Shown in pieces: positions 48,401-55,798 of a stretch of DNA of 64,000 nucleotides; positions within the stretch are counted from its first letter, which is position 1, and every line of letters starts with the position of its first letter. A program made the position numbers and the translations under genes. This DNA is from Streptomyces alboniger (GTDB lineage: Bacteria > Actinomycetota > Actinomycetes > Streptomycetales > Streptomycetaceae). The notes beneath the pieces are model-generated. The model saw only the letters and a program-made list of their open reading frames with translations. It was not told where the DNA came from and ran no database searches. The stretch is taken from the NCBI RefSeq assembly GCF_008704395.1, contig NZ_CP023695.1:6138001-6202000 (forward strand), written 5' to 3'.

Positions 48401-51400
48401 ACCACCAGACGGGATCCGGCGAACCGGTCCTCCGCCAGCCACTCCTGAATGAGCGTCAGAGCGCGCTGGGTGGCCTGGTGGGCTGCGGTGGCCGTGTCGG
48501 TGTCGTCGTAGGCGGCCAGCGGGGCGAAGACGGTCTGGGGGATGGTGTCGGCGGCGGCGAGTTCAGCCAGGCTGGGGAATGCCGGTCCGTCGGTGGAGGG
48601 GCCCGGCTGGTCGCCCAGTACGGCCCAGGTCTGGGGTTCGGCGGGTGCCGGGTTGAGTTCGGGCCAGTCCAGGCGGTACAGGGAGTTGTGGAATCCGGTG
48701 TGGCTGGTGGTGAGTTCGTCGGGGGTGGTCTGGCGCCAGGTGATGGTCTGGGCGGTGAGTACGGGTGCGCCGGTGTTGTCGGCGGCGGTGAGGGAGCCGG
48801 TGGTGGTGGAGAGTTTGACGCGCAGGCTGGTGGCGCCGGTGGCGTAGAGGGAGACGTCGTGCCAGGTGGAGGTGGTGCGTGCCTGCTCGTCGGGGGTGAG
48901 GGGCAGGGCGTGCAGGGCGGCGTCCAGGAGTGCGGGGTGCAGTCCGAAGCCGTCGGTGGAGGTGCCTTCGGGGAGGGCGACCTCGGCGTAGATGTCGTCA
49001 CCGAGTCGCCAGGCGGCACGCAGGCCCTGGAAGACCGGGCCGTAGGACAGTTCGGCCTGGGCGAGACGCTCGTAGACCGCATCTGTATCGAGGGAGGCGG
49101 CGCCCTGCGGCGGCCACACCGACAGGTCGAACGCCGCGGGCTCCGCGGCCCCCGACAGCGTGCCGGTGGCATGCAGCGTCCACTGGCTCCCGGGCGCCGC
49201 CTCGTCCGAGCGGGAGAAGAACCGGACCGGGCGGCGGCCCGCGTCGTCGGCGGCGTCCACCGCCAGCCGCAGTGCCACCGCGCCCTGCTCGGGCAGGACC
49301 AGCGGGGTCTGGAGCGTCAGCTCCTCCAGGGACCCGCAGCCGACCTGGTCACCGGCGTGGATGGCCAGCTCGACCAGCGTCGAGCCCGATACGACGGCCG
49401 AACCCAGCACCGCTTGATCCGCGAGCCACGCGTGCGACTGGAGAGACAGGCGCCCCGTCAGCAGAATCCCGTCCGACTCCGGCAGCGCGACCGCCGCGCT
49501 CAGGAGCGGATGTCCCGTCGCCGACTGCCCGAAGCCCGTGGCGTCCCCGGAGAGGGCGGGCGTCTCCAGCCAGTAGTGCCGGCGCTGGAAGGCGTACGTC
49601 GGCAGGTCCACGCGCTGCCCGCCGCGGCCCGCGAAGACCCCGTCCCAGTCCAGCTCCGCGCCGTTCACGTGCAGACGGCCCATGGCGGAGGTGAAGGCCT
49701 CGGCCTCGGGGCGGCCCCTGCGCAGGGCCGGGGCGAAGACCACGTCCTCGGCGTCGGGCAGGGACTCCTGGCCCATCGCCGAGAGGATGCCGTCGGGGCC
49801 CAGCTCCACGAAGGAGGTGACGCCCCGCTCGGCGAGGCAGGTGACGCCGTCCCGGAAACGCACGGCCTGACGCACGTGCCGCACCCAGTACTCCGGTGAG
49901 CACAGCTCTTCCGCGGTGGCCTGCTCACCGGTCACGTTGGAGACGATCGGGATCCGCGGCGCGGAGTAGGTCATCACCCGGGCATGCCAGCGGAATTCCT
50001 CCAGCATGGGTTCCATGCGGGGGGAGTGGAAGGCGTGGCTGACACGCAGTTGGCGGACCTTGCGGCCCTGTTCACGCCAGTGCTCCAGCACTTCGGTCAC
50101 GGCGGTCTCGTCGCCGGAAACCACCACGGACGTGGGCCCGTTGATCGCGGCGATGGCGATCTCGTGCCCGCGGCCCTCGATCGTCTCCAGAACCTCGGCC
50201 TCGGTGGCCTGGATCGCGGCCATGGCCCCACCGGCCGGGAGCGCCTGCATGAGCCGGCCCCGCGCGGTCACCAAGATCGCCGCGTCCTCGAGATCGAAGA
50301 CACCGGCCACGTGCGCGGCGGCCAGCTCACCCACCGAGTGGCCGATCAGGAAGTCAGGGGTCAGCCCCCACGCCTCGACCAGTCGGAAGAGCGCGACCTC
50401 GATGGCGAAGAGCGCGGCCTGCGTGAACACCGTCTCATCGATCAGACCGGCAGCCGCCTCGTCCGTGCCGAAGACGATCTCCTTCAGCGGACGTTCCAGA
50501 TGCAGGTCGAGGTAGGAGCACACCTCGTCGAAGGCTGCGGCGAACACCGGATACGTGTCATACAGCTCGCGGCCCATTCCGGTCCGCTGGCTGCCCTGCC
50601 CCGTGAACAGGAACGCGACCCGCCCGCGGCGCGCGCTCCCCGAGGTCACCGCACCGCCCGGAACCTCCCCGGAGGCGAGAGCCTCAAGGCCGGCCAGCAG
50701 CTCCTCGCGGCTCGCGCCCGCCACCACGGCCCGGTGTTCGAACCGGGCCCGCGTCACGGCGAGGGAGTAGCCCACATCGGCCGGACGCAGCTCGGAGTTC
50801 TCCCGTACGAAGGAGTGCAGCCGCTCGGCCTGCGCCCGCAGCGCGTCCTCCGTCTTACCGGACAGGACCCACGGCACAACCCCGCCGACCACCGGCGCCT
50901 CGGACAGCGGAGTCTCGGAGACCGGCTCGGAAAGTTCGGCCGGTGCCTCCTCCAGCACCACGTGCGCGTTCGTGCCGCTCATGCCGAACGACGAGACACC
51001 GGCCCGGCGCGGACGCCCGGTCTCCGGCCACTCGCGCGCCTCGGTCAGCAGCGCCACGTTCCCCGCCGACCAGTCCACGTGCGGGGACGGCTCGTCGGCA
51101 TGCAGCGTCCGCGGCAGCACGCCCTCCCGCATCGCGAGGACCATCTTGATGACACCGGCGATACCGGCCGCGGCCTGCGTGTGGCCGACGTTCGACTTCA
51201 GCGAGCCGAGCCAGAGCGGCTCCCCGTCCTCGCGCCCCTGCCCGTACGTGGCAAGCAGCGCCTGCGCCTCGATCGGATCGCCCAGACGCGTACCCGTGCC
51301 ATGGCCCTCGACCGCGTCGACGTCCGTCGCGGCGAGGCCGGTGTCCGCGAGGGCGCGGCGGATGACGCGCTGCTGGGCGAGACCGCTGGGGGCGGTCAGG

Positions 51401-52584
51401 CCGTTGGACGCGCCGTCGGAGTTGACGGCGGTGCCGCGCACCACCGCGAGGACCTGGTGGCCGTTGCGCCGGGCCTCCGAGAGCCTCTCCAGGACGACGA
51501 TGCCGACGCCCTCGCCCCACCCGGTGCCGTCGGCGTCCGCGGAGTACGCCTTGCAGCGCCCGTCGGCGGAGAGGCCGCGCTGGCGGCTGAAGGCGAGGAA
51601 CCCGCCGGGGCTCGACATGACGGCCGCGCCGCCCGCCACAGCGAGGGGGCAGTCGCCGCGGCGCAGGGCCTGGACGGCGAGGTGGAGCGCGACGAGCGAG
51701 CCGGAGCAGGCGGTGTCGACGGTGATGGTGGGACCCTCGAAGGCGAAGGTGTAGGCGAGACGGCCGGAGGCCACGCTGGCGGCGTTGCCGGTCAGCAAGT
51801 AGCCCTCGAAACCCTCGGCCGCATCCTGGAGACGCGGGCCGTACTCCTGGTTCTCGACGCCGACGAACACACCGGTCTGGCTGCCGCGGACGGACTTGGG
51901 ATCGATGCCCGCGCGTTCGAGGGCCTCCCAGGTGCTCTCCAGCAGGAGCCGCTGCTGCGGGTCCATGCCGAGCGCCTCGCGCGGGCTGATGCCGAAGAAG
52001 TCCGCGTCGAACTCACCGGCGTCGTGCAGGAATCCGCCCCGGCGGGTGTAGCTCTTGCCCGCGTCGTCGGGGTCGGGAGAGTACAGGCCGTCGAGGTCCC
52101 AGCCGCGGCGGGTGGGGAAGTCGGAGATCGCGTCGCCGCCCTCGGCGAGGAGCCGCCACAGCTCCTCGGGGGTGCTGACGCCGCCCGGCAGCCGCACCGC
52201 CATGCCGACGACGGCGATCGGCTCGTCGTCGGCCGCGGCGGAGCCCGGCTGCTCGCCCAGGTCGCCCGCGTCCACGGCGGAGCCGTACAGGAGGCGCTGG
52301 AGTTCGCGCGCGAGCGCCCGCGGGGTGGGATGGTCGAAGGGCAGGGTGACGGGCAGGCGCAGCCCGGTGGCCGCGACGAGCCGGCTGTGGAAGTCGACGG
52401 CGGCGAGCGAGTGGAAGCCCAGTTCGAGGAAGGAACTCTCGGGGTCGATCCCGTTCGGCACCTCTCGGTCCGCGCTCTTGAGCACGTCCTCGGTCAGACC
52501 GGTGACGAAGGCGAGCAGGTGGTGTTCCTGCTCCGGCCCGGTCAGTTCAGCCTGCGAACGGAATTCTCCGGACTGGCCTACCAT
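30958..52584 (-). CDS. PKS-1: type I polyketide synthase with loading ACP and modules 1-4
   Basis: The gene encodes 7208 aa from the ATG at 52584, which has GGAG 6 nt upstream and lies about 50 nt below the inferred transcription start; the TTG at 52620 has no such support. The protein opens with an ACP that has no AT or KS in front of it, so the starter must be loaded in trans. This makes it the first subunit of the line. Four modules follow, all KS-AT-DH-KR-ACP, each with a malonyl-type AT (HAFH) and no ER. DH1 has lost its catalytic histidine. The C-terminus is a docking region ([21 protein letters not shown]...), ending with an acidic tail [18 protein letters not shown] that should pair with PKS-2. 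The predicted product is starter, one hydroxyl and three double bonds. It has its own promoter of the shared type. KS1 reads DTACSGS whereas KS2-KS4 read DTACSSS. Confidence 0.97.
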   Translation of the reverse strand: MVGQSGEFRSQAELTGPEQEHHLLAFVTGLTEDVLKSADREVPNGIDPESSFLELGFHSLAAVDFHSRLVAATGLRLPVTLPFDHPTPRALARELQRLLYGSAVDAGDLGEQPGSAAADDEPIAVVGMAVRLPGGVSTPEELWRLLAEGGDAISDFPTRRGWDLDGLYSPDPDDAGKSYTRRGGFLHDAGEFDADFFGISPREALGMDPQQRLLLESTWEALERAGIDPKSVRGSQTGVFVGVENQEYGPRLQDAAEGFEGYLLTGNAASVASGRLAYTFAFEGPTITVDTACSGSLVALHLAVQALRRGDCPLAVAGGAAVMSSPGGFLAFSRQRGLSADGRCKAYSADADGTGWGEGVGIVVLERLSEARRNGHQVLAVVRGTAVNSDGASNGLTAPSGLAQQRVIRRALADTGLAATDVDAVEGHGTGTRLGDPIEAQALLATYGQGREDGEPLWLGSLKSNVGHTQAAAGIAGVIKMVLAMREGVLPRTLHADEPSPHVDWSAGNVALLTEAREWPETGRPRRAGVSSFGMSGTNAHVVLEEAPAELSEPVSETPLSEAPVVGGVVPWVLSGKTEDALRAQAERLHSFVRENSELRPADVGYSLAVTRARFEHRAVVAGASREELLAGLEALASGEVPGGAVTSGSARRGRVAFLFTGQGSQRTGMGRELYDTYPVFAAAFDEVCSYLDLHLERPLKEIVFGTDEAAAGLIDETVFTQAALFAIEVALFRLVEAWGLTPDFLIGHSVGELAAAHVAGVFDLEDAAILVTARGRLMQALPAGGAMAAIQATEAEVLETIEGRGHEIAIAAINGPTSVVVSGDETAVTEVLEHWREQGRKVRQLRVSHAFHSPRMEPMLEEFRWHARVMTYSAPRIPIVSNVTGEQATAEELCSPEYWVRHVRQAVRFRDGVTCLAERGVTSFVELGPDGILSAMGQESLPDAEDVVFAPALRRGRPEAEAFTSAMGRLHVNGAELDWDGVFAGRGGQRVDLPTYAFQRRHYWLETPALSGDATGFGQSATGHPLLSAAVALPESDGILLTGRLSLQSHAWLADQAVLGSAVVSGSTLVELAIHAGDQVGCGSLEELTLQTPLVLPEQGAVALRLAVDAADDAGRRPVRFFSRSDEAAPGSQWTLHATGTLSGAAEPAAFDLSVWPPQGAASLDTDAVYERLAQAELSYGPVFQGLRAAWRLGDDIYAEVALPEGTSTDGFGLHPALLDAALHALPLTPDEQARTTSTWHDVSLYATGATSLRVKLSTTTGSLTAADNTGAPVLTAQTITWRQTTPDELTTSHTGFHNSLYRLDWPELNPAPAEPQTWAVLGDQPGPSTDGPAFPSLAELAAADTIPQTVFAPLAAYDDTDTATAAHQATQRALTLIQEWLAEDRFAGSRLVVVTRGAVAAGPGEDVTDLANAPVWGLVRSAQAENPDRFVLIDTDGESPELATLWPLLAADEPQAALRDGSVRVPRLVRVTVADGEPADFHLDPAGTVLVTGGTGALGSLVARHLVTEHGARHLILTSRRGLDAEGAPQLTAELTELGADTVEIAACDAADRGSLETLLTSVDSGRPLTAVIHTAGVLDDGVINALTPERLDAVLRPKADAAVHLHELTKDLDLSAFVLFSSSAGLFGDPGQGNYAAANTFLDALAHHRHALGLPATSLQWGLWEQRSGITGHLTTADIERIHRSGMTPLPTTHALQLLDTARTSGAAVSSPMSLDLAAFRAPSATVPALLRGLVGMPARRVAASGAAGGTSALARRLAGLSPAERTSTLLELVRGHVASVLGHGDARAIEPGRAFKEVGFDSLTAVELRNRLNTLTGLRLPATLTFDYPTPSALVEHLLAETFADQSAIAGPVPPAAGPRHDDEPIAIVGMACRFPGDVASPDDLWRMVVGKGEGLSAFPTDRGWDIEGVYDPDPARVGTTYVRQGGFVSAAEFDAGFFGISPREALAMDPQQRLLLEASWESLEAAGIDPASVRGSQTGVFAGVMNTDYFPSLQSVPEDLEGYLSTGTSGSVASGRISYALGLEGPAVSVDTACSSSLVALHLAVQSLRRGECSLALAGGVTVMSTPDTFVDFSRQRGLAPDGRCKAFAGAADGTIWAEGVGMLLVERLSDAERNGHKVLAVVRGTAVNQDGASNGLTAPNGPSQQRVIRQALTGAGLSAADVDAVEAHGTGTRLGDPIEAQALLATYGQGREGAEPLWLGSVKSNIGHTQAAAGAAGIIKMVMAMREGVLPQTLHVDEPSPEIDWSAGDVRLLTEAREWPDTGRPRRVGVSSFGISGTNAHVILEQAPAAVDAAVDEAGSEAPVVGGVVPWVLSGKTEDALRAQAERLYSFVRENSELRPADVGYSLAVTRARFEHRAVITGSDVDELLAGTAALAAGDASGAVTSGSVRRGKLAFLFTGQGSQRAGMGRELYDTYPVFATAFDEVCAHFEGQLERPLKDVVFGTDETDAGLIDQTVYTQAALFAIEVALFRLVEAWGLTPDFLVGHSVGELAAAHVSGVFTLEDAVKLVAARGRLMQALTAGGAMAAIQATEAEILPLLEGREREIAIAAINGPTSAVISGDETAVTEVLEHWREQGRKVHQLRVSHAFHSPRMEPMLDEFRTIAAGLSYGTPSVPVVSNLTGQLASPEDIGSPDYWVRHVRQAVRFADGISHLSEQGVTSFIELGPDGTLSAMAQQTLTDTEEALFTPVLRKNRPEAETLTSALAQAHIQGAELDWNGIFAGHDAHRVDLPTYAFQHQHYWLEQTVPTGSLAPAGLASVTHPLLGAAVALPATGTILLTGRLSLQSHEWLAEHVVMGVPMVPSSVLVELATQAGDEAGCGALAELTLQAPLVLPAQGAVALRVTVDNTDEDGHRAVAIYSRAEEASIDEPWVCHATGRVTGVAQDADFDLSVWPPQGAASLDTDAVYERLAQAELSYGPVFQGLRAAWRLGDDIYAEVALPEGTSTDGFGLHPALLDAALHALPLTPDEQARTTSTWHDVSLYATGATSLRVKLSTTTGSLTAADNTGAPVLTAQTITWRQTTPDELTTSHTGFHNSLYRLDWPELNPAPAEPQTWAVLGDQPDLFTDGPAFPSLGELAAADAIPQVVFAPLTAYEDTDAAAAAHQATHHTLALVQEWLAEDRFADSRLVFVTRGAIAAGPDDAVTDLANAPVWGLVRAAQSENPDRFLLIDTDTQSPELTTLWPLLASDEPEAALRDGALRVPRLARPALTETTASPLDPSGTVLITGGTGALGSLVARHLVTEHGARHLILTSRRGLDAAGAPELAAELAQLGADTVEIAACDAADREAVAALLAGVPAERPLDAVIHTAGVLDDGVINALTPERFDTVLRPKADAALNLHDLTKDLDLTAFVLFSSAAGVFGDAGQANYAAANTFLDALAHHRHALGLPATSLAWGFWEQRSGITGHLSAADIERIKRSGMLPISSQLGMSLLDAVISSSDEALLVPMPLDLAALRGQGTALPALLRGLAGSPARRVAGGTSTGAETSSLALRLAGRPEGEQSGVLLDLVRTHVAAALGHGSADAVAPKRAFKELGFDSLTAVELRNRLSGETGLRLPATLVFDYPTPAALVDFLRTELLGAAGTDASGTTGANSQVVPVGTPGSDDDPIVIVGMSCRFPGGVSSPEELWQLLLDGREGLSPFPTDRGWDVESLYDPDPAKTGTTYVQVGGFLERAGDFDPAFFGISPREALATDPQQRLMLEAAWEAFERAGIDPDSVRGSQTGVFAGVMATDYFPGLQSVPEDLEGYLSTGTSGSVASGRISYALGLEGPAVSVDTACSSSLVALHLAVQSLRQGDCSLALVSGVTVMAGPDTFVDFSRQRGLAPDGRCKAFAGAADGTAWAEGVGMLLVEKLSDARRKGHQVLAVVRGSAINQDGASNGLTAPNGPSQQRVIRQALTGAGLSAADVDVVEAHGTGTRLGDPIEAQALLATYGQGREGAEPLWLGSVKSNIGHTQAAAGVAGVIKMVMAIREGVLPRTLHVDQPSPEVDWSAGAVSLLTEAREWPETGHPRRAGISSFGLSGTNAHTIIEQAPVDDSEASVEAGSEAPVVGGVVPWVLSGKTEDALRAQAERLYSFVRDNSDLRPADVGYSLAVTRARFEHRAVITGSDLNELMAGTAALAAGEHSGSMATGSTSSGRVAFLFTGQGSQRAGMGRELYETYPVFAAAFDEVCAHFDGQLERPLKDVVFGTDETDAGLIDQTVYTQAALFAIEVALFRLVEAWGLTPDFLVGHSVGELTAAHVAGVFTLGDATKLVAARGRLMQALPAGGAMAAIQATEAEVLETLEGRESEIAIAAINGPTSVVISGDETAVTEVLEHWREQGRKVHQLRVSHAFHSPRMEPMLDEFRTIAAGLTYGTPNIPVVSNLTGQLATPEDISSPDYWVRHVRQAVRFADGITHLAEQGVTSFIELGPDGTLSAMAQQTLTNTAAFTPVLRKNRPEAETLTQAIGTAHVHGAELNWDGVFAGHDAHRVDLPTYAFQHQHYWLQATASSGDATSLGLGTTGHPLLGATIALPDSDTTVLTGRLSLQSQPWLADHTVMGTAVVPGSALVELAIHAGDQVGHGTIDVLTLQAPLVLPQRGGIALRVTVQEADENGLCTVRIFSRPEEAEADEAWVLNADGVLSAMAEGASGEESLDLSVWPPRGAVAIDVDTTYEHLAHAQLTYGPAFQGLRAAWQLEDDIYAEVTLPETATTDGFSLHPALLDATLHALPLTPHEQARTTSTWNHVTLHATGATTLRVKLSTTNNTLTATDNTGTPVLTAQTITWRQTTPDELTTGHHPFHDSLFHVQWPQLPLPPANPGASIMSAIVGADPAELAELAQADSVPAVVFVPLTATATAGPSEADVAGTVRATAHRVLELLQGWLAESRFADSRLVFVTRGAVATGADDGVEDLVHAPVWGLVRSAQAENPGRFALIDLEATDATGAELLTAVTATGEEQVAVRGGKALVPRLARFSGRGTEPGAGIDNRGTVLITGGTGSLGALFARHLVTEYGIRHLVLTSRRGRDAEGADELAGELSALGASTVTVAACDASDRAALAALIADVPAEHPLTAVIHTAGVLDDGVIDSLTPDRLDAVLRPKADAAVHLHELTKDLGLSAFVLFSSAAGVFGEAGQGNYSAANSFLDALASHRRAQGLPATSLAWGFWEQRSGITGHLSAADIERMRRAGTVPLTSEEGLAMFDAAVRGTEATLVPIPLDLAALRTQGGTVPALLHKLVGSPARRTVRTGAVAAGSGLAQRLAGLSRGEQDSVLLDFVRTHVAAVLGHGGADAVEPGRAFKELGFDSLTAVELRNRLGGETGLRLPATLVFDYPTPAALVEYIGGEVLGQDAGTALAVAAPAETAVATDDDPIAIVGVACRYPGGATSSEALWRLLLAGEEGLTDFPADRGWDLDALFDSDPDRVGTTYARVGGFLESAGDFDPAFFGISPREALAMDPQQRLLLEASWEALERAGIDPASIRGSQTGVFAGVMSSDYYSGRDSAPEGVEGYLGTGNSGSVASGRVSYVLGLEGPAVSVDTACSSSLVALHLAVQSLRQRECSLALVGGVTVMASPDTFVDFSRQRGLAPDGRCKAFAAAADGTGWAEGVGMLLVERLSEARRNGHTVLALVRGTAVNQDGASNGLTAPNGPSQQRVIRQALANARLTPAEVDAVEAHGTGTRLGDPIEAQALLATYGQGREGAEPLWLGSIKSNIGHSQAASGVAGIIKMVMAMREGLLPKTLHVDEPSTEVDWSAGDVRLLTEAREWPEAGHPRRAGVSSFGIGGTNAHVILEQAPVDDSEAAVDEGGSEAPVVGGVVPWVLSGKTEGALRAQAERLHSFLRDNSELRPADVGYSLAVTRARFEHRAVITGSDVDELLAGVQALAAGEPSGAVTSGSVRRGKLAFLFTGQGSQRAGTGRELYETYPVFAAAFDEVCAHFEGQLERPLKDVVFGTDSGDAGLIDQTVYTQAALFAIEVALFRLVEAWGLTPDFLVGHSVGELAAAHVSGVFALEDAVKLVAARGRLMQALPTGGAMAAIQATEAEVLETLEGRESEIAIAAINGPKSVVISGDETAVTEVLEHWREQGRKVHQLRVSHAFHSPRMEPMLEEFRTIAAGLSYGTPSVPVVSNLTGQLASPEDIDSPDYWVRHVRQAVRFADGITFLAEQGVTSYIELGPDGTLSALAQQTLTDTEEAHFTPVLRKNRPETETLTQAIGTAHIHGAELDWNGVFAGHDAHRVDLPTYAFQHDRYWLEALAPLGDASGLGQAPAGHPLLGATIALPESDTTVLTGRLSLQSHPWLADHVVLGSALLPGSVLVELAIHAGDQAGCGNLAELAVQTPLVLPQRGGSAVRVTVEAADASGDRRVVIYSRPDDADARTPWTLHAEGVLTDGTTDGDFELSVWPPEGATEVGLDGLYDDLTDLGAEYGPVFQGLRNVWRLGTDTYAEIALPEGTATDGFGLHPALLDAALHTLHLDALDTLGAVEDGRISLPTTWSGVTLHATGASLLRVRINEHLGVQIADGSGSPVATIAALGLEPVTAEAVSAGRTGFHEALFHSEWAPLALGASGTAAPDIAAGWAVLGGDTLGLPVDGAAWYADLSELSREGSVPPVVFAPLSSTPDTPDTDTPESSGGAAQGDARGLAQAAHDALYGALGLAQEWLADERFADSRLVLVTQGAAATGPDEDVPDLENAAVWGLIRSAQTENPNRFVLLDVRGDELTAELLATALDSGEPELAVRGGQVSARRLARVPAAGVPTTAPVELDRAGTALITGGTGTLGALVARHLVTEHGVRRLLLTSRRGLDAEGAPELAAELTALGAQVEIASCDVTDFSALASLVKSVPADHPLTAVVHTAGVIDDATIGSLTPERLGRVLRPKIDAVLNLHELTRDQDLSAFVLFSSAASLFGEAGQANYVAGNSFLDALAQARRADGLAATSLQWGFWGQRSGITGHLSAADVQRMERGGMLPISSELGMSLFDVARESGRPVVAPVRLDLTKLLAQEGGSDEALLRGLRRGPGRRAAAAGGPAGHGATLADRLAGLSGTEQDALLLESVRTHVAAVLGHSGGAGLEPGRAFKELGFDSLTAVELRNRLGAETGLRLPATLVFDYPTPLALTGYLRAQLVPDGEGPDTGADPEEARIRSALAAVPLARFREAGVLDLLMDLAGLGDADPAPEDDGRSDAIDDIDAMDTEHLIRMALGNADS
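36520..41740 (-). other. PKS module 3: KS-AT-DH-KR-ACP
   Basis: KS spans about 41738-40440 (DTACSSS). AT spans about 40137-39085 (HAFH, malonyl). DH spans about 39040-38235 with [10 protein letters not shown] and LLDATLH. KR spans about 38190-37000 with GGTGSLG, VLDDG (B-type), FSSAAG and GQGNY. ACP spans about 36810-36560 (GFDSL). Prediction: second double bond. Confidence 0.88.
38135..38635 (-). repeat. Near-identical intermodular repeat, copy in module 3 (partner 27241-27741)
   Basis: This is the partner of the module 5 copy, offset by 10,894 bp. It covers the DH C-terminal half and the first residues of the KR. See the findings for interpretation. Confidence 0.85.
41800..46992 (-). other. 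PKS module 2: KS-AT-DH-KR-ACP
   Basis: KS spans about 46989-45700 (DTACSSS). AT spans about 45395-44340 (HAFH, malonyl). DH spans about 44290-43490 with [10 protein letters not shown] and LLDAALH, all catalytic positions kept. KR spans about 43460-42250 with GGTGALG, VLDDG (B-type), FSSAAG and GQANY. ACP spans about 42050-41850 (GFDSL). Prediction: first double bond of the polyene. Confidence 0.88.
43371..43899 (-). repeat. Identical intermodular repeat, copy in module 2 (partner 48603-49131)
   Basis: This is the partner of the module 1 copy. Identity stops sharply at the conserved proline-rich DH segment upstream of the YGPVFQGL coding sequence. Confidence 0.85.
47458..47732 (-). repeat. 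Identical KR segment, copy in module 1 (partner 26076-26350)
   Basis: This is the partner of the module 5 copy. It encodes the catalytic-tyrosine region and C-terminus of KR1. Confidence 0.75.
48603..49131 (-). repeat. Identical intermodular repeat, copy in module 1 (partner 43371-43899)
   Basis: About 529 bp reads identically in modules 1 and 2, with an offset of 5,232 bp. It encodes the DH C-terminal half and the start of the KR. I saw no mismatch on reading both copies. Confidence 0.85.
52270..52584 (-). other. N-terminal loading ACP with GFHS instead of GFDS
   Basis: Residues of about 15-100 form an acyl carrier protein fold that ends with the normal [14 protein letters not shown] segment. 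The phosphopantetheine serine (residue 59 from the ATG at 52584) sits in [10 protein letters not shown], where almost all modular ACPs have GxDSL. There is no loading AT, KSQ or ligase domain fused to it. A discrete AT and a FAAL-like ligase encoded next door are the obvious candidates to charge it. That assignment is inference from context. Confidence 0.8.
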
Positions 52585-52639
52585 CGCTCGCTCCACAACT
52601 CTGCCGACATGGCTGTTCAAAGAAACCGGACTTCACGCG

Positions 52640-52683
52640 AGAGTATGTGGACGCCGAGTGGCGGTCACACCCCTACGCACCCC
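52640..52683 (-). promoter_or_regulatory. Promoter of PKS-1 with tandem TAGGGG elements
   Basis: In the 186-bp gap between the discrete AT and PKS-1 the minus strand carries CAAGGGGTG and CGTAGGGGTG, with G runs starting at 52683 and 52673, 10 bp apart. The first G at 52673 is 28 bp upstream of the T of a TACTCT -10 box (52645-52640). The inferred start near 52633 gives a leader of about 50 nt to the ATG at 52584. The rest of the gap shows nothing else that I recognise. Confidence 0.62.
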
Positions 52684-52770
52684 TTGGGGCATTGCCGGTA
52701 CGGGGGTTGGTGATGCGGTGGCATTCGATGCCGCGACGACGGCGGACAGGGAATTGCGCACCGCAGCGCA

Positions 52771-53706
52771 TCAGCTTTTCGCGGGCCGCAGAGTGGACCG
52801 GAGAACGCTTTTCGGATCGACGGCCACGACGTCGAAGTTCCGGGTGGTGCACTTCACCCGCCGGAACAGATTGTCGGGACCGGTGATGTAGAGCTTCCGC
52901 ACACCGAGACCGAGCAGTGAATCGACGACCTCGGGCCAGTTGATGGCCTTGTCGAACGTGTCGAGCAGCATGGTCCGCATGGCGTCCGCGGTGCGCACGA
53001 CACTGCCGTCCTGGTCGGCGACGACGGTGAGCTTCGGGTCCCGGATCTCGTACCGGGACAAGACCTCCTCGTCGGCCTTGCGGCGCAGCCCGCCGAACGC
53101 CTCGGCGTGCACGGGCGGGCGCATCGTGTACATGGAGTAGCCGCCCATGGCGCCGACGGCCTTCTTCAGGCCGTCCAGGAGGTGCTCCCGCACCGACACC
53201 ATGAGGAAGCCCTCGTCGAGCCGGCCGGAGATGTCGTACCAGTCGCCGTTCGCGGTGAGCCCGTCCAGATACTCCTGGAAGGGTTCCGCCGGGACCCGCA
53301 CACAGGAGTGGGTCACCACGTCCTGGTGCTCGGAAGCGAAGAACTCCTGCTCGCAGCGGGCCAGTTCAGCCGTCATGCGGACGGTGTCCGCGAAGTCCAG
53401 CGCCCCTGTCCAGGCGGCCGCGGCCTTCTGCCCGAAGCTCGGCCCGACGCAGTAGTCGGGCCGCATCCCGAGGAGGTCCTCGGCACGGTCGGCCAGCGCG
53501 AGGGAGTTCACCAGGAAGGCCACCTGCGTGTACTCCGAGTAGTCGTCCTCGGCTCCGTGGAACCGGTCGAGGAGCGAGTACCCGAGCGCCTTGTCGGCGG
53601 CCGATATGCGGCGCCTCGCGTACCTGTCGAGAACCATGAATTTGCCGACCGCGGAAAAGCTTGACGGTCCCATCCCCGGAAATACGACAGCTGTCTTCTC
53701 TTCCAT
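52771..53706 (-). CDS. Discrete acyltransferase (FabD/AT fold), probable starter-unit transferase
   Basis: The gene encodes 311 aa with the fold pattern of a stand-alone malonyl-CoA:ACP transacylase (FabD), including VFPGMGP near the N-terminus. The nucleophile is Ser90 in VGPSFGQ, where FabD and PKS ATs have GHSxGE, so His is Pro and Glu is Gln. His200 in RPPVHAEAF matches the catalytic His. In an ungapped alignment of the DFADTVR helix with FabD, the arginine that holds the extender carboxylate falls on Leu115, with an Arg two residues later. This hints at a substrate without a carboxylate. Discrete ATs next to an amino-acid monooxygenase and a ligase are known from guanidinobutyrate-primed polyketide clusters, where they load the first ACP. 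I infer the same role here: transfer to the loading ACP of PKS-1, which lies 186 bp downstream on the same strand. Trans proofreading or malonyl transfer are alternatives. Confidence 0.75.
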   Translation of the reverse strand: MEEKTAVVFPGMGPSSFSAVGKFMVLDRYARRRISAADKALGYSLLDRFHGAEDDYSEYTQVAFLVNSLALADRAEDLLGMRPDYCVGPSFGQKAAAAWTGALDFADTVRMTAELARCEQEFFASEHQDVVTHSCVRVPAEPFQEYLDGLTANGDWYDISGRLDEGFLMVSVREHLLDGLKKAVGAMGGYSMYTMRPPVHAEAFGGLRRKADEEVLSRYEIRDPKLTVVADQDGSVVRTADAMRTMLLDTFDKAINWPEVVDSLLGLGVRKLYITGPDNLFRRVKCTTRNFDVVAVDPKSVLRSTLRPAKS

Positions 53707-53745
53707 CAGATTTCACCCACAGTCAGCCAGCGGACAGCATGGCCG

Positions 53746-53812
53746 ACGCTATGGGGGCGGGCAGGCCCCCGGCCACCCCATAGGCCCCCTAAGACAACCC
53801 CGTAGACACCCC
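53746..53812 (-). promoter_or_regulatory. Promoter of the discrete AT with four tandem GGGG elements
   Basis: The minus strand has four G-run elements starting at 53812 (CAAGGGG), 53801 (TACGGGG), 53789 (TTAGGGG) and 53779 (TATGGGG), spaced 11, 12 and 10 bp. The last is 28 bp upstream of the T of a TAGCGT -10 box (53751-53746). CTATGGGG (53749-53756) and CCCCATAG (53776-53783) also form an inverted repeat across the -10 region. This and the oppositely directed oxidase promoter share the 377-bp divergent gap 53707-54083. Confidence 0.6.
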
Positions 53813-53871
53813 TTGTCGTTCACTGCGTGGCCCGCGGTCACCGCGCCGACCCGTCCCGCATGTCACACAGG

Positions 53872-53916
53872 CAGGGGGGATAGGGGTTGCCTGTGCCGCC
53901 CGGCGAAAAATAGCGT
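53872..53916 (+). promoter_or_regulatory. Promoter of the amine oxidase-carboxylase operon
   Basis: The plus strand carries CAGGGGGG and then ATAGGGGTT, with the proximal G run starting at 53883 and TAGCGT at 53911-53916, again 28 bp apart. The inferred leader of about 160 nt contains an inverted repeat with arms CTGCCGG (53921-53927) and CCGGCAG (53944-53950). No small ORF in the leader looks convincing. Confidence 0.62.
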
Positions 53917-54083
53917 GTGCCTGCCGGAGCAGGCGGTCCTCGGCCGGCAGTTCCCCATTCGATTCGGCCGGGCCACACCGACGGCATCGACATGCGGCTC
54001 GCGCGGCGTGAGCGGGCGGAGCCTCCCGGAATTTCATTGATTCCCCGACCAGCATCGCCGAAACGGCCCGAAGGGTATTCCTG

Positions 54084-55742
54084 ATGACGTCACCCAGCCC
54101 GGCTTCAATGAGCATGCTTGTTCCGGACTTCCCCTTCTCCTACGACGACTGGCTGCGCCATCCCGCCGGTCTCGGGGAATTGCCCCCCGATCGCGCCGGC
54201 ACGCCGGTGGCCGTGATCGGTGGTGGCATCTCCGGGCTGACGGCCGCGTACGAACTGATGCGGCTCGGCCTGCGGCCCGTCGTGTACGAGGCCGGCGAGC
54301 TGGGCGGCCGTATGCGGGCCGTCCCCTTCGCGAGCCGCCCCGAATACGTCGCCGAACTCGGGGCGATGCGCTTCCCGAAGTCGGCGCGGGCCCTGTTCCA
54401 CTACATCGACCTGCTCGGCCTGGACACCCGGCCGTTCCCCAACCCGCTGGCGCCGGACACCCCCGGCACGCTCATCGACGTCAACGGCCAGCAGCACTGG
54501 GCCCGTTCGCAGGACGACCTGCCGACGCTCTACCAAGAGGTCGCCGATGCCTGGGAGAAGACGCTCCAGGAGCTGGCCGAGCTGTCGACGGTGCGCGGCG
54601 CGATCCAGCAGCGCGACATCGTGACCCTCAAGGCCGTCTGGAACCGCCTGGTCCGCGACCTCGACGACCAGTCCTTCTACGGCTTCCTGGCGTCCTCGTC
54701 CTCGTTCCACTCCTTCCGGCACCGTGAGGTCTTCGGCCAGGTCGGCTTCGGCACGGGCGGCTGGGACACCGACTTCCCCAACTCCGTCCTGGAGATCCTG
54801 CGGGTCGTCTTCACCGAGGCCGACGACGACCAGCTCTCCATCGTCGGCGGTGTGCAGCAACTGCCCCGTGGCCTGTGGGAGCGGCGGCCCGCGTCACCGG
54901 TCCACTGGCCCGAGGGCACCTCCCTCTCCTCACTGCACGGCGGCGGCCCGCGGCCCGGCGTCGTGGGGCTGCGGCGCAAGGGATCCGACTACGTGGTCGA
55001 GGACACGTCCGGGGACGTCAGCGCCTACCCGGCGGTGGTGTTCACGCCGCATCTGTGGACGCTGCTGAACCGGATCGACTGCGAACCGGGGCTGCTGCCG
55101 ACCGAACACTGGACGGCGGTGGAGCGCACGCACTACATGGGCTCCTCCAAGGTCTTCGTCCTCACGGACCGCCCGTTCTGGCGCGACGTCGACCCGCGCA
55201 CCGGCCGGGAGACGATGGGCATGACCCTCACCGACCGGATCGCGCGCGGCGTGTACCTCTTCGACAACGGAGCGGACCGGCCCGGCGTGATGTGCCTGTC
55301 GTACACCTGGAACGACGACTCGCTGAAGTTCTCCACCCTCTCCCCGGGCCGGCGCCTGGACGTACTCCTCGACCGGCTCGGCGAGATCTACCCGGGGGTC
55401 GACATCCGGTCGCACATCATCGATGAGCCGATCACCGTCACCTGGGAGAACGAGCCCCATTTCATGGGCGCGTTCAAGGCGAACCTGCCGGGCCAGTACC
55501 GGTACCAGCGGCGGCTGTTCACCCACTTCATGCAGGACCGGATGGACGCGTCGCACCGCGGGTTCTTCCTCAGCGGCGACGACGTCTCCTGGACCGCGGG
55601 CTTCGCCGAGGGCGCGGTGACCACCGCGCTGAACGCGGTGTGGGGCGTGGTCAACCATCTGGGCGGCCGCTCCCCGGCGGCCAACCCCGGCCCCGGCGAC
55701 CTCTTCGACCGGCTCGCCCCGGTGGAACTGCCCTACGCCTGA
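54084..55742 (+). CDS. Flavin amine oxidase, amino-acid 2-monooxygenase type
   Basis: The gene encodes 552 aa from the ATG at 54084 with AAGGG about 9 nt upstream. The FAD-binding motif VIGGGISGL lies at residues 45-52, followed by VYEA and GELGGRM. The segment AELGAMRFP at residues 90-98 is a hallmark of the tryptophan, lysine, phenylalanine and arginine 2-monooxygenases, which decarboxylate an L-amino acid oxidatively to the one-carbon-shorter amide. The C-terminus has the second FAD-contact block (FLSGDDVSWTAGFAEGAV). It is cytosolic; no signal peptide is seen. It is the first gene of an operon with a FAAL-like ligase and an acyl-CoA carboxylase and is divergent from a starter-type acyltransferase. 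I infer that it makes the amide precursor of the polyketide starter acid. The substrate amino acid cannot be read from the sequence alone. Simple L-amino-acid oxidase activity is the alternative. Confidence 0.85.
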   Translation: MTSPSPASMSMLVPDFPFSYDDWLRHPAGLGELPPDRAGTPVAVIGGGISGLTAAYELMRLGLRPVVYEAGELGGRMRAVPFASRPEYVAELGAMRFPKSARALFHYIDLLGLDTRPFPNPLAPDTPGTLIDVNGQQHWARSQDDLPTLYQEVADAWEKTLQELAELSTVRGAIQQRDIVTLKAVWNRLVRDLDDQSFYGFLASSSSFHSFRHREVFGQVGFGTGGWDTDFPNSVLEILRVVFTEADDDQLSIVGGVQQLPRGLWERRPASPVHWPEGTSLSSLHGGGPRPGVVGLRRKGSDYVVEDTSGDVSAYPAVVFTPHLWTLLNRIDCEPGLLPTEHWTAVERTHYMGSSKVFVLTDRPFWRDVDPRTGRETMGMTLTDRIARGVYLFDNGADRPGVMCLSYTWNDDSLKFSTLSPGRRLDVLLDRLGEIYPGVDIRSHIIDEPITVTWENEPHFMGAFKANLPGQYRYQRRLFTHFMQDRMDASHRGFFLSGDDVSWTAGFAEGAVTTALNAVWGVVNHLGGRSPAANPGPGDLFDRLAPVELPYA

Positions 55743-55798
55743 GCCGGCCGTGTCTGTCCATCAATCCCCATGCTCCTCGCGGAAGAGGTATCACGATC

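Larger units (their letters stand above)
47030..52232 (-). other. PKS module 1: KS-AT-DH(inactive)-KR-ACP
   Basis: KS spans about 52230-50950 (DTACSGS, EGHGTGT, NVGHT). AT spans about 50620-49560 (GHSVGE, HAFH, malonyl). The DH-like region at about 49515-48710 reads [12 protein letters not shown]. The catalytic His is Gln (codon 49414-49416) and the motif Pro is Ser (49387-49389), so it should not dehydrate, although the LLDAALH aspartate remains. KR spans about 48680-47480 with GGTGALG, VLDDG (B-type), FSSSAG and GQGNY. ACP spans about 47300-47080 (GFDSL). The predicted outcome is a D-configured beta-hydroxyl next to the starter unit. Confidence 0.88.

Noticed and set aside
1..52232. Methylmalonyl-specific ATs or ER domains in any module
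   Set aside because: Every AT has HAFH (not YASH) and the DH-to-KR distances leave no room for an ER. None was found.
52585..52620. TTG start at 52620 for PKS-1
   Set aside because: The ATG at 52584 has a GGAG site 6 nt upstream and fits the inferred transcription start; the TTG has no ribosome-binding site.
52771..53706. Discrete AT as a sign of a beta-amino-acid-primed macrolactam (VinK-like system)
   Set aside because: The other hallmarks (VinN- and VinM-type adenylating enzymes, discrete VinL-type ACP, VinJ-type peptidase) are absent, and the monooxygenase plus FAAL-like gene fits a different starter route better.
53789..54115. 108-aa minus-strand frame in the divergent gap
   Set aside because: It covers the oxidase promoter elements and start codon, has no ribosome-binding site or recognisable domain, and is better explained as intergenic sequence.
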